Shown in pieces: positions 25,536 to 32,941 of a stretch of DNA of 64,000 bases. Where the stretch lies: NCBI RefSeq assembly GCF_016132545.1, contig NZ_CP066167.1, positions 2,321,001 to 2,385,000 of the forward strand. Direction: 5' to 3'. The DNA comes from Spongiibacter nanhainus. GTDB taxonomy: Bacteria > Pseudomonadota > Gammaproteobacteria > Pseudomonadales > Spongiibacteraceae. Every line of letters starts with the position of its first letter. Positions within the stretch are counted from its first letter, which is position 1. Under the pieces are notes generated by a model, which saw nothing but the letters and a program-made list of their open reading frames with translations, did no database searches and was not told the DNA's origin. A program made the position numbers and the translations under genes.

Positions 25536-26441
25536 TCAAACTTTAACGGTGTAACGGCCGGCCAGCATTTCTTCGGCGACCATTTCGGCGGTGCGCAGTG
25601 CGGCGGCGGTCATAATGTCGAGATTGCCGGCGTAGTTGGGCAAAAAGTCCCCCAGCCCCTCGACCTCCATAAACATTGATACCCGATTGCCGTCGAACAC
25701 CGGTCCGTTTTTCAGGCGATAGCCGGGCACGTATTTCTGCACCTCGGTCACCATCTCTTCCACCGAGCGGGTGATGGCATCGCGATCTGGCTCACCTTCG
25801 GTCAGGCAGTGGATGGTGTCCCGCATAATCAGCGGCGGCTCTGCCGGGTTGATGACAATGATGGCTTTACCCTGTTTGGCGCCGCCAATCTGCTCAACGC
25901 CCCGGGCCGTGGTACGGGTAAACTCGTCGATATTTTTGCGGGTTCCAGGCCCTACGGAACGGGAGCTCACCGTGGCGACAATTTCACCGTAACTCACCGG
26001 CTGTACCCGAGATACCGCTGCCACCATAGGAATGGTGGCCTGACCGCCACAGGTGACCATATTCACGTTATTGGCCTGAGCCTTTACCGCGTCTTCAAGA
26101 TTGACCGGCGGTATACAGTAGGGGCCGATTGCCGCGGGAGTCAGGTCGATCATCATCGCACCCAGCTCGTTGACCTTGCGGGAATTCTCGGCGTGGACGT
26201 AAGCCGAGGTGGCGTCAAAACAGATTTGTACACCGTCCTCTTGCAGGGTCGGCAACATACCATCGACACCGTCGGCGGTGGTCTTTAGCCCCATGTCTTT
26301 GGCGCGGGCCAAACCGGGGGATTCCGGGTCTACCCCCACCATCCACACGGGCTCAATCAGATTGGAGCGCTTGGCTTTAATCAGCAAGTCGGTACCAATA
26401 TTGCCGGGGCCGATGATCGCGGCCTTAATTTTTTGCGACAT
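25536..26441 (-). CDS. hsaG: Acylating acetaldehyde/propanal dehydrogenase
   Basis: This enzyme oxidises the aldehyde released by the aldolase to acyl-CoA with NAD and CoA. The 301-residue protein begins with the Rossmann stretch [17 protein letters not shown], has the catalytic Cys in [13 protein letters not shown] (about residue 127), and ends with the dimer region of the BphJ/MhpF family. In a steroid pathway it would make propionyl-CoA from propanal. GGAG lies before the ATG. It sits between hsaE (23-bp gap) and hsaF (10-bp gap). Confidence 0.94.
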   Translation of the reverse strand: MSQKIKAAIIGPGNIGTDLLIKAKRSNLIEPVWMVGVDPESPGLARAKDMGLKTTADGVDGMLPTLQEDGVQICFDATSAYVHAENSRKVNELGAMMIDLTPAAIGPYCIPPVNLEDAVKAQANNVNMVTCGGQATIPMVAAVSRVQPVSYGEIVATVSSRSVGPGTRKNIDEFTRTTARGVEQIGGAKQGKAIIVINPAEPPLIMRDTIHCLTEGEPDRDAITRSVEEMVTEVQKYVPGYRLKNGPVFDGNRVSMFMEVEGLGDFLPNYAGNLDIMTAAALRTAEMVAEEMLAGRYTVKV

Positions 26442-26464
26442 AAAAACTCCGCTGGGGATAGAGG

Positions 26465-27250
26465 TTAGGTAAAGCTCACACTGGCACGGCCAATACCGTG
26501 TAATTCCAGCTCAAAGTGATCGCCGGGGCTGGCGGGCTCCAGTGGCACCAAAGAACCGGAGAGAATAACTTCACCGGCTTTAAAGGGAATTCCAAAACGG
26601 CCCAATGTATTGGCCAGCCAGGCGACTGCTGTGAGCGGGTCACCCTGCACCGCACTGCCTTTGCCTTCGCTCAGTAGCTCGCCGTTTTTGTGAACGGTAA
26701 TACTGAGATTGGGCAGGTCAAAGTCCTTGGGGTCCACTTCCGACTCGCCCAATACATAGACACCGCAGGAGGCATTGTCGGCGATGGTATCCTGAATCTT
26801 TATCTGCCAGTTATCGATACGGGAATCGACAATTTCAAAGCACGGCATAATACATTCGGTAGCGGCGAGCACATCGGCTTCCGTCACACCCGGCCCGATC
26901 AAATCTGATTTAAGACGAAAGCCAATTTCGGCCTCAGCCCGGGGTTGTATCAGCTGCCCCGCCACCGGCACTGCCGCGCCGTTGTCGTAGGTCATGGCGT
27001 CAGTGAGAAAACCAAAATCGGGTTGATGAACCCCCAACATGTCCTGAACGACTTTAGAGGTCACACCAATCTTTTTGCCCACTACTTTTTCGCCGTCAGC
27101 CAGGCGACGCTCCAGCATGCGCTGGGAGATGTAGTAGGCATCGTCGATAGTGATCTCGGTGTAACGGCTGGTTAGAGGGGCAATGGCCCGGCACTCCCGC
27201 AGCGCGTTGTACAGCTCATCGCCCAGTTGTTCTATTGTTGCCGTGTCCAT
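26465..27250 (-). CDS. hsaE: 2-hydroxypenta(hexa)-2,4-dienoate hydratase
   Basis: HsaE/MhpD adds water to the dienoate released by the C-C hydrolase, giving the 4-hydroxy-2-oxo acid used by HsaF. I start it at the ATG at 27250 with GGGAG 8 bases before; the frame runs on to 27283 but without support. The protein of 261 residues has [16 protein letters not shown], the acidic metal motif [10 protein letters not shown] (Glu-x-Glu), [14 protein letters not shown] and [18 protein letters not shown]. It belongs to the hydratase/decarboxylase family; the place in the operon argues for hydratase. Confidence 0.93.
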   Translation of the reverse strand: MDTATIEQLGDELYNALRECRAIAPLTSRYTEITIDDAYYISQRMLERRLADGEKVVGKKIGVTSKVVQDMLGVHQPDFGFLTDAMTYDNGAAVPVAGQLIQPRAEAEIGFRLKSDLIGPGVTEADVLAATECIMPCFEIVDSRIDNWQIKIQDTIADNASCGVYVLGESEVDPKDFDLPNLSITVHKNGELLSEGKGSAVQGDPLTAVAWLANTLGRFGIPFKAGEVILSGSLVPLEPASPGDHFELELHGIGRASVSFT

Positions 27251-27305
27251 TTTGCTCCCGGTGTACAGTCGCACCAATGGCAACTGTTGGTTATATGTAG
27301 GGGTT

Positions 27306-28136
27306 TTAGTGTTGTAAGAAATCCAGCACCGCGCGATTAAACATGTCCTGGTGCTCTACCATTACCCAGTGGCCACACTGGGATACCAGGGTGAGCCGAA
27401 TATCGGCAATGCCCTTGGCCAGGGTCATAATGCCGGTCTCCGGCATCATCTGCTCGTTGACGCCCCAAAAGGCCTGAACTGGGCAAGATATTTCGCCCAG
27501 CCGCTCGGCCATATTGGGCACCGACATGGTGTTGATCACCTGGGTGTTTTGTTGCTGAAAAATTCCCCAGCGCTCGTCCACCAACTGCTGGTCCACCACC
27601 GCCTCGTCGTAGACCAGGCCGCGGCGGATAAACTCCTCCAGTCGCTGGGGCGACATGGGGCCGGCGGTGAAGACTTCCTTCATCACCTGCATGCCCGGCA
27701 TATGAAAGTAATCGGGCTGGTTCTCGATACCGCCCGGTGCCATCAGCACCAATTTATCGACGCGATTGGGGTTATCCAGGGTAAATTTAATGGCGATGGC
27801 GCCACCCAGAGAGTTGCCAATCAAGGTCGCGCTGTCGATCTCAAGCGCTGTTAGCAGCTGGGCCACGTGGTCGACAAACAAATCCAGTGGATACTCGATG
27901 TCGTCGGGCTTATCGGAATAGCCATAGCCAATCAGATCCGGGACGATGACCCGGTAGCCCTGCTCCGCCAACCAGGGATAGTTGCCTTTGAAATTGCTGT
28001 GGCCGCTGGCGCCGCTGCCACTGCCGTGGAGAAAGACCACAGCCGGACCCTGGCCGTGCTCCAGGTAGTGTAAGCGGTGCCCTGACGCTGTCGTGAAGTA
28101 ACGCCCTTCAGGCAGCCCCGCTACCAATGTCGCCAT
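27306..28136 (-). CDS. hsaD: HsaD/TesD-like meta-cleavage product C-C hydrolase with Glu in the acid position
   Basis: HsaD splits the ring-opened product of HsaC (4,9-DSHA) to a hydroxyhexadienoate and the C/D-ring fragment. The 276-residue alpha/beta hydrolase has the oxyanion stretch LHGSGSGASG, nucleophile Ser109 in GNSLGG and His256 in QCGHWVMVEH. The place of the triad Asp (GRDDRF in BphD) reads GVNEQM, so the acid is Glu228. The distance Glu228-His256 is 28 residues, exactly as between Asp and His in BphD and HsaD. Codon GAG is plain in the DNA. The gene opens the hsaD-E-G-F run. Confidence 0.9.
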   Translation of the reverse strand: MATLVAGLPEGRYFTTASGHRLHYLEHGQGPAVVFLHGSGSGASGHSNFKGNYPWLAEQGYRVIVPDLIGYGYSDKPDDIEYPLDLFVDHVAQLLTALEIDSATLIGNSLGGAIAIKFTLDNPNRVDKLVLMAPGGIENQPDYFHMPGMQVMKEVFTAGPMSPQRLEEFIRRGLVYDEAVVDQQLVDERWGIFQQQNTQVINTMSVPNMAERLGEISCPVQAFWGVNEQMMPETGIMTLAKGIADIRLTLVSQCGHWVMVEHQDMFNRAVLDFLQH

Positions 28137-28249
28137 AACCCTGCCTCGTTATCCTGTGACAGGCACCTTGCCGGCACCCTGAATTCATCACGGCAGTGTA
28201 GCGGAGCCCCGCCCCAGGCCTAATCCCCCAAATGGAGGAAGAATCCGAC

Positions 28250-29107
28250 TCAGCGGACTTCGGCATCGTTAAAGGTAGTGGGCTCACCCAGCATGACGCG
28301 GGGGGAGTGGCGCACTTCCCCGCCGGTATCCACCACCCCAAAGGCCTCGGCAAGTTCTGCGGCATAGTGCACCTGACCGCTGTAGTCCATGGCGCGACCG
28401 GATTGGTACAGCGCGTCGATGACCCGGCCGGGAAACTCCGGAGACTCCGCCATGGCGGCGGCCTCGGCATACAAGTCTGGATGAGCATCAAACACCCGCT
28501 GACTGCGCTCGGTGCTGAGCAGCCCCATCCACAGGGAGATCACCGCCACACCGTGGGGGCGGAAATCCACTGCCATATCGTGGGCCATCTTATCTACCCC
28601 GGCCTTACCGGCACCGTAGGCCGGGCCGTGCATATAGCAGCGCCCCCCGGCGGCCGAGGTATTCACCACCAGCGCATTTTTACTTTTCAGCAGCAGAGGC
28701 GCCGCATAGTAACTGGACACATAGGTGGAGCGCAGACCGACATCGAGAATGGACTGCAGAGACAGGGGCTTCTCCCAGAAGGCGCCGGGGGCCACTAGCT
28801 CATCGGGGACATGCAAGGCATTGTTGACCAGAATATCCAGCCGGCCCTGCTCCCGGGTTATTTGCTCAAACAGCGCCTGCACCTGGCTGTCGTCGGCGTG
28901 GTCGCAGACCACCGGCACAGCCTTGCCGCCTCGACGGGTGATTTCCTCGGCGGTGGCGAACACCGTACCGGGCAAGGGAGCATCCCCCTCTTGCTTACTG
29001 CGTCCAGTGATATAGACCGTTGTGCCCGGTGCGGCCAGGGCGAGAGCAATGCCCTTGCCTGCCCCTCGGCTGGCGCCCGTCACCAGCACTACACGTTGTT
29101 GATCCAT
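28250..29107 (-). CDS. DHRS1-like short-chain dehydrogenase
   Basis: An SDR of about 285 residues from the ATG at 29107. It differs from the other SDRs here and resembles the DHRS1 branch: TAEEITRRGGKAVPVVCDH, LFEQITREQGRLDILVNNA, FWEKP, a VGLRSTYVSS stretch and YGAGKAGVDKMAHDMA (catalytic Tyr-Lys). Human DHRS1 acts on steroids and carbonyl compounds; that this one does is inference. It lies 113 bp upstream of hsaD on the same strand and may lead that operon. The upstream gap marks the border to the accessory islet. Confidence 0.85.
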   Translation of the reverse strand: MDQQRVVLVTGASRGAGKGIALALAAPGTTVYITGRSKQEGDAPLPGTVFATAEEITRRGGKAVPVVCDHADDSQVQALFEQITREQGRLDILVNNALHVPDELVAPGAFWEKPLSLQSILDVGLRSTYVSSYYAAPLLLKSKNALVVNTSAAGGRCYMHGPAYGAGKAGVDKMAHDMAVDFRPHGVAVISLWMGLLSTERSQRVFDAHPDLYAEAAAMAESPEFPGRVIDALYQSGRAMDYSGQVHYAAELAEAFGVVDTGGEVRHSPRVMLGEPTTFNDAEVR

Positions 29108-29428
29108 GGTGTTGCCGCCCTTCAGGTTGTTGTTATGGGGTGAGCTTAGAGGCTTGGCAGGTGCTATCGCCATCCTCTGTTTGTAGTGCGGAGGCGCTAC
29201 AGATAGAGACCGATAGAGATATAGATAGGGATAAAGAAAACGACCGGCAGAGAAGAGCGGCTATCTGCATTACAAGGTTTGGGATGAGCTTTAGCCGGGT
29301 TGCCTGAAAAACCGGCGAATGGTTGGAAGATTCTCTTTGTCAGCCTTGCCATGTGGATTCAAAGGGTCGCCGCATCAATTCTAGCCGACGACATTGACAA
29401 AAACTACAATGTAACTACAATGTAATTG
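29108..29428. other. Border between steroid region and accessory islet
   Basis: This 321-bp stretch carries the promoter of the DHRS1-like gene and that of brnTA. At 29200-29232 is a low-complexity run built on gatag (agatagagaccgatagag then atagataggg). Nothing else is recognisable, and no gene is supported. Confidence 0.45.
29394..29425 (+). promoter_or_regulatory. brnTA promoter with 11-bp direct repeats
   Basis: A perfect -35 box TTGACA (29394-29399) is followed after 16 bp by TACAAT (29416-29421). The -10 lies in the second of two exact direct repeats ctacaatgtaa (29404-29414 and 29415-29425), so a repressor bound there would block the polymerase. BrnA-type antitoxins are known to bind their own promoter; that this repeat is the operator is inference. 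Confidence 0.75.
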
Positions 29429-29722
29429 ATGAGCAATCTCAACTTTGAATGGGACCCCCGAAAAGATGCTTCCAACCAAAAGAAGCATGGAGTTTCATTC
29501 CGCGAAGCAAAAACAGTCTTCACGGACGAGTACGCTCGCTTGATCGCAGATCCAGATCACTCGGACGAGGAAGATCGCTTCATAATCCTTGGTGCGAGCA
29601 TTGATTCTCGCTTGCTAGTTGTTTGTCATTGCATCAGAGGCGAAGAGGCGATTCGGATTATCTCCGCTCGCAAAGCTGATAAGCGGGAACGCGAAATTTA
29701 TGAAGGGTACAGACATGCGTGA
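29429..29722 (+). CDS. brnT: BrnT-family ribonuclease toxin
   Basis: A 97-residue toxin of the RelE-like BrnT fold. The N-terminal FEWDPRKDASNQKKHGVSFREAKTVF is the family signature (in two parts WDPRKDASNQKKHGV and FREAKTVF), and the active region later has RIISARKADKREREIYEG with the Arg and Lys/Arg cluster of BrnT enzymes. The ATG at 29429 starts just after the repeats of the promoter. It is cotranscribed with brnA, whose start overlaps its end by 8 bp. It should cleave RNA when brnA is lost. Confidence 0.93.
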   Translation: MSNLNFEWDPRKDASNQKKHGVSFREAKTVFTDEYARLIADPDHSDEEDRFIILGASIDSRLLVVCHCIRGEEAIRIISARKADKREREIYEGYRHA

Positions 29723-29924
29723 TCACTATGACTTTTCCAAATCCGTCAAAAACCCATACGCCAAAAAGCTCAAGAAGCAAGTCACTATTAGGCTCGACGA
29801 AGATACTATCGAGTATTTTAAGAAACTTGCCGAGGAAAAAGATCTTCCCTATCAAAGCCTCATCAACCTCTATCTTAGGGATTGCGCTCAGTCGCACAAA
29901 GATCTCAAGATTGAGTGGCAATAA
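29715..29924 (+). CDS. brnA: BrnA-family antitoxin
   Basis: A 69-residue antitoxin. Residues 1-20 should wrap the toxin, and the rest is a ribbon-helix-helix DNA-binding unit (KKQVTIRLDEDTIEYFKKLAEEKDLPYQSLINLYLRD). Its ATG at 29715 lies in the last codons of brnT (8-bp overlap), and GAAGGG is 10 bases before it. The gene order toxin-antitoxin is normal for brnTA. It neutralises BrnT and probably represses the promoter at 29394. Confidence 0.92.
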   Translation: MRDHYDFSKSVKNPYAKKLKKQVTIRLDEDTIEYFKKLAEEKDLPYQSLINLYLRDCAQSHKDLKIEWQ

Positions 29925-30176
29925 GCTAGTAGCAAGGCCAAGCATCGGGACTCGCATACTACGCGCCCTTGTTGGCGGCGTCATGTGATTCGCTATTTCT
30001 AGGGTATCTGTTATGTCATTAACTTCCGCATGGAGTAGCTGCCCCCACTGTGGAAAGGCATTATTCAAGGACGATTACGTTTGCAAAAGCTGCGATTATC
30101 AGCTATCCGAGGTAGAAAAAAAGCAAGCAGCCTTTGAGATCGATCGTAAGCATAAAATAGGAATAATTGCGGGGAT

Positions 30177-30211
30177 TGAATCGCCACTAGTTCACTAGAC
30201 GCTTTTCAGCC
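30177..30211 (+). repeat. IS3 element terminal inverted repeat (orfB side)
   Basis: Starts TGAATCGCCACTAGTTCACT and matches the complement of the other end in 28 of 35 positions. It reaches into the end of orfB, whose stop is at 30187-30189. Confidence 0.9.
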
Positions 30212-31104
30212 TCTTTTAAATACTGACGCTCATAATCTACAGGCGACAGCCCATTGTTGGAACCATGCTGTCGTTTTGTGTTGTAGAACATCTCGATGTA
30301 ATCAAATATATCGCTCCTTGCTGCATCTCGTGTCGCGTATATTTTGCGCTTTATTCGTTCTCGCTTTAGTAACTGGAAGAAGCTTTCCGCAACCGCGTTG
30401 TCGTGGCAGTTGCCTCGGCGGCTCATGCTCCCCTCCAAGCCATGCTCTCTGAGAAACTCGCTCCAGTCATGGCTTGTGTATTGGCTGCCCTGATCCGAGT
30501 GAACCAGCACTCCCTTTATAGGTTTTCGACGCCAGACAGCCATTAGTAATGCATCCAGCACAAGCTCTTTGGTTATGCGAGACTGCATAGACCAACCAAT
30601 GATACGGCGAGAGAAGAGATCCATCACCGCTGCGAGGTAAAGCCAGCCTTCATGGGTCTTGATGTACGTAATATCGGTAACCCAAGCCTGATTTGGCATG
30701 ACCGGATCAAACTGCCGGTCTAGCACATTGGGTGTGATGACATGTCGTTCTCCACCGCGCTGTCTGGGCTTGCGGTACCCAACCTGAGCCTTAATGCCTT
30801 CAAGCTTCATCAAACGATGTACGCGATTTAGGCCACAACGCTCACCCGCGTCCCTTAGATCTCTATGAATCTTGCGATAGCCATAGACGCAGCCTGATTC
30901 AAGCCAATACTGCTTGATGAGACCAGTAAGACGCTCATCATCAATCTGTCGCTTGGATTTTGGATGTTTCTTCCAGGCGTAGTACCCGCTGGGTTGAACA
31001 CCAAACAGCTGACATAACTGCCGTACAGAATGAGAGCTGTGGTGTTCAGCGATAAAGGCGTATCTTACTCGGGGTGGCTTGCGAAGTACGCCGCGGCTTT
31101 TTTT
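30187..31104 (-). CDS. IS3-family transposase OrfB (DDE integrase), reached by -1 frameshift
   Basis: The frame carries the full catalytic part of an IS3 transposase: HTH_21 region (YYAWKKHPKSKRQ, GYRKIHRDL), then the DDE triad in WVTDITYI (first Asp), HSDQGSQYTS (second Asp) and NCHDNAVAESFF (Glu). It has no start of its own at the usual place. Reading enters from orfA by a -1 slip on the A7 run at 31104-31098, giving an OrfAB fusion of about 385 residues. A TTG at 30813 is an internal start only. No stop interrupts the frame from 31104 on. Confidence 0.93.
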   Translation of the reverse strand, partial: KKSRGVLRKPPRVRYAFIAEHHSSHSVRQLCQLFGVQPSGYYAWKKHPKSKRQIDDERLTGLIKQYWLESGCVYGYRKIHRDLRDAGERCGLNRVHRLMKLEGIKAQVGYRKPRQRGGERHVITPNVLDRQFDPVMPNQAWVTDITYIKTHEGWLYLAAVMDLFSRRIIGWSMQSRITKELVLDALLMAVWRRKPIKGVLVHSDQGSQYTSHDWSEFLREHGLEGSMSRRGNCHDNAVAESFFQLLKRERIKRKIYATRDAARSDIFDYIEMFYNTKRQHGSNNGLSPVDYERQYLKEAEKRLVN

Positions 31105-31343
31105 AACAGGTCACGCTCTTCAGTAACGCGCTTCAAGTCCTTCTGTAGACGTCGGATCTCCGCAGCATCATCGGACTCCTTGCGATGCGCTTCTGAGTTA
31201 GGGCCGTAACGCTTAATCCATGCGTAAAGGCTATGAGTTGTTGTGCCTAGCCGTTGGGCCACATCGGCTACGCTGTGACCCGATACCGTGACCTGCTTAA
31301 CCGCTTCAATCTTGAACTCTTCTGGATAACGCTGCTTGCTCAT
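31065..31343 (-). CDS. IS3-family transposase OrfA
   Basis: A 92-residue protein from the ATG at 31343 (GAGAGG just upstream). It has the HTH_Tnp_1 helix-turn-helix (RYPEEFKIEAVKQVTVSGHSV, TTTHSLYAWIKRYG) and a C-terminal leucine zipper (EIRRLQKDLKRVTEERDLLKKAAAYF). OrfA binds the element ends and limits transposition. The slippery run for the OrfAB fusion is in the LLKKA codons. The frame to 31364 would add seven residues without a ribosome site. Confidence 0.93.
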   Translation of the reverse strand: MSKQRYPEEFKIEAVKQVTVSGHSVADVAQRLGTTTHSLYAWIKRYGPNSEAHRKESDDAAEIRRLQKDLKRVTEERDLLKKAAAYFASHPE

Positions 31344-31371
31344 AAACACCTCTCTTTGTGCCATTTTCTAT

Positions 31372-31406
31372 GGCTAAAAGGTGTCTAGCAAACTGGGGGC
31401 GATTCA
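31372..31406 (-). repeat. IS3 element terminal inverted repeat (orfA side)
   Basis: Read on the minus strand it begins TGAATCGCCCCCAGTTTGCT. The expected orfA promoter would lie in or just inside this end. Confidence 0.9.
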
Positions 31407-31586
31407 GATTATCGTTTTTGGATTGGCAGCCTTTTTGATCATTTTAATGATGCTTTGGTGAGGTTTGTCAGGATTGATTTTTTTCATATCACATAACAAT
31501 ACCCAGCAGTTGCCGCTGACTAACGCGGCGCGACAATCAAAACGCTCCGTGATGAACACCCATTACAACAAGCGTCATAGTGCTCC

Positions 31587-31973
31587 ATGATCTCAACAGC
31601 TGCATTAGTTTTAATGACCATCATAGCGTTGCCGCTGGCGATCCTGAGTTTCCATAAGCAATACCTATGGTTTAAAGCATATTACGAGCTTTGGCCAGCT
31701 ATCCAAAATCGCTACCCCGATGAGTTTCGCCACTTAAGTACTGCGAATTGGTGGTCGTCAAATATTCTCTTCTTTGGGGAGTTCGCCAACTATCTAATTA
31801 CAAGGAAGTATCGAGAACTCCAAATTCCGAGTCTTAACGAGCTGGCAGACCCAATTGCAAAAGGGGTTGAGTTCCACTACCGATCTCAGTTTTGGACAGA
31901 GCCATATCGCTATTTCGCGACTTGGGTTGGCGGAGGTATTCTTTTTTTTGAGCTTCTCAGGAGTACACTATAA
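31587..31973 (+). CDS. Orphan small membrane protein
   Basis: A 128-residue protein with hydrophobic segments at both ends (about residues 3-22 and 108-126) and an aromatic-rich, charged middle part (YLWFKAYYELWPAIQ, NWWSSNILFFGEFANYLITRKYRELQIP). I do not recognise a family. Base composition is AT-richer than the core genes, in line with the accessory islet. The ribosome site is weak. It stands alone and ends with TAA in the string taacaagcgc. Expression is not certain. Confidence 0.55.
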   Translation: MISTAALVLMTIIALPLAILSFHKQYLWFKAYYELWPAIQNRYPDEFRHLSTANWWSSNILFFGEFANYLITRKYRELQIPSLNELADPIAKGVEFHYRSQFWTEPYRYFATWVGGGILFFELLRSTL

Positions 31974-32062
31974 CAAGCGCAAGCAGAGAGTGTTCCCCCT
32001 TAGCTCCCCTGCTTATTTCCAACCCTAGAATGCAGATAGCCAAAAAACAAAAGACTGACGCG

Positions 32063-32941
32063 TTAGCTGCTGCGCTCAACGTCGACAGCCACCGACAGTC
32101 TCTGGTCGCGACCACCGCCAAACACCACGCCCTTTAGCGGGGTCACGTCGGAGTAGTCCCGGCCCCAGGCGGTGGTGATGTGCTGATCGGCGGGCATCAC
32201 GTCGTTGGTAGGGTCAAAGTCGTGCCAGTCGTCCCCCGGCACATAAACGGCAAACCAGGCGTGGGAGGCATCGGCACCTTTGAGTTTTTGCTGGCCCGGC
32301 GGTGGCAGGGTTTCCAGATAACCACTGACATAGCGGGCGGCGTAACCGAGGCTGCGCAGCACCGCGATCGCCAGATGGGCAAAATCCTGACAGACGCCTT
32401 TTTTGTTAGCCAACACATCGGCCAGGGGGGTGGCCACGGTGGAAAAGCCAGGGTCGTACTGAAACTCCCGGTAGATCTTGCCGTTCAGCTCACCAACCGC
32501 GTCGATGAAGGGCCGTTCCGGCGTGAACAGCGTCCGGGCGTAATTGGCCAGCTCGTCGCTAACGCCAATCATCGGTGAGGGCACCCGGTACTCAGAGGCG
32601 TCGATATCGGCGTGATTCATCGGCGACGACAAGGTCGACAGCACTTCGCCACAGGTAATGCCGCCACCCAATAGCGGCGACTCGCTGGGGGCGATCTCGA
32701 TATCGCTCTCTACAGTGACTTCCAGCGACTTGTGGGGCCGCTCGACATTGAAATAGCAGACGGTGTTGCCAAAGTAATCGGCGCGCCGCACCTGGCTGCT
32801 GGGCGCCGGCGCAATGCGGATATTGCTCTGCAGCACCCGCTGCCCGCGGCAGTCCCGGGGAATCAGGTAGGCGACGTTGTAGCCCTGGCTCACCGGCGAG
32901 GAATAGCTGTAGCGCGTGGTGTGTTTGACCCGGTATTTCAC
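32063..32941 (-). CDS. Transglutaminase-like cysteine protease-fold protein of the ATP-grasp/alpha-E operon
   Basis: A 292-residue protein from a GTG start that overlaps the stop of the gene before by 4 bp. An N-terminal beta domain (MKYRVKHTTRYSYSSPVSQ) is followed by the transglutaminase core: the Cys motif GVCQDFAHLAIAVLRSLGY (Cys about 183), His in ASHAWFAVYVPG and Asp in HDFDPTND. This family is known in clusters with circularly permuted ATP-grasp and alpha-E proteins, where a peptide-forming and peptide-cleaving pair has been proposed. The biological substrate is not known. It is the last gene of the operon. No signal peptide is seen. Confidence 0.9.
   Translation of the reverse strand: MKYRVKHTTRYSYSSPVSQGYNVAYLIPRDCRGQRVLQSNIRIAPAPSSQVRRADYFGNTVCYFNVERPHKSLEVTVESDIEIAPSESPLLGGGITCGEVLSTLSSPMNHADIDASEYRVPSPMIGVSDELANYARTLFTPERPFIDAVGELNGKIYREFQYDPGFSTVATPLADVLANKKGVCQDFAHLAIAVLRSLGYAARYVSGYLETLPPPGQQKLKGADASHAWFAVYVPGDDWHDFDPTNDVMPADQHITTAWGRDYSDVTPLKGVVFGGGRDQRLSVAVDVERSS

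Larger units (their letters stand above)
30177..31406 (-). mobile_element. Intact IS3-family insertion sequence, 1230 bp
   Basis: The element is bounded by 35-bp imperfect inverted repeats starting TGAATCGCC at each end (28 of 35 positions alike) and flanked by a 3-bp direct repeat gat (30174-30176 and 31407-31409), the normal target duplication of this family. It carries orfA and orfB in -1 relation with an A7 slippery run, and neither frame is broken, so it may be active. The target gene can be rebuilt exactly across it. Confidence 0.95.
30013..31461 (+). pseudogene. Small zinc-ribbon membrane protein gene interrupted by the IS3 element
   Basis: The 5' part (30013-30176) codes for a zinc ribbon with Cys10-x2-Cys13 and Cys24-x2-Cys27. 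If the IS (30177-31406) and one copy of the 3-bp target duplication (gat, 31407-31409) are removed, the frame goes straight on at 31410 into a hydrophobic helix (IIAGIIVFGLAAFLIILMML) and stops with TGA at 31459-31461. The rebuilt protein has 71 residues: zinc ribbon, charged linker, C-terminal membrane anchor. In its present state the frame ends inside the IS after a few foreign residues, so the membrane anchor is lost. The function is unknown. Confidence 0.85.

Noticed and set aside
31462-32062. Possible integron cassette: taacaagcgc at the stop of the orphan gene and ataacaatacc upstream.
   Set aside because: I could not find matching GTTRRRY core sites and paired arms at the right distances, so an attC site cannot be supported.
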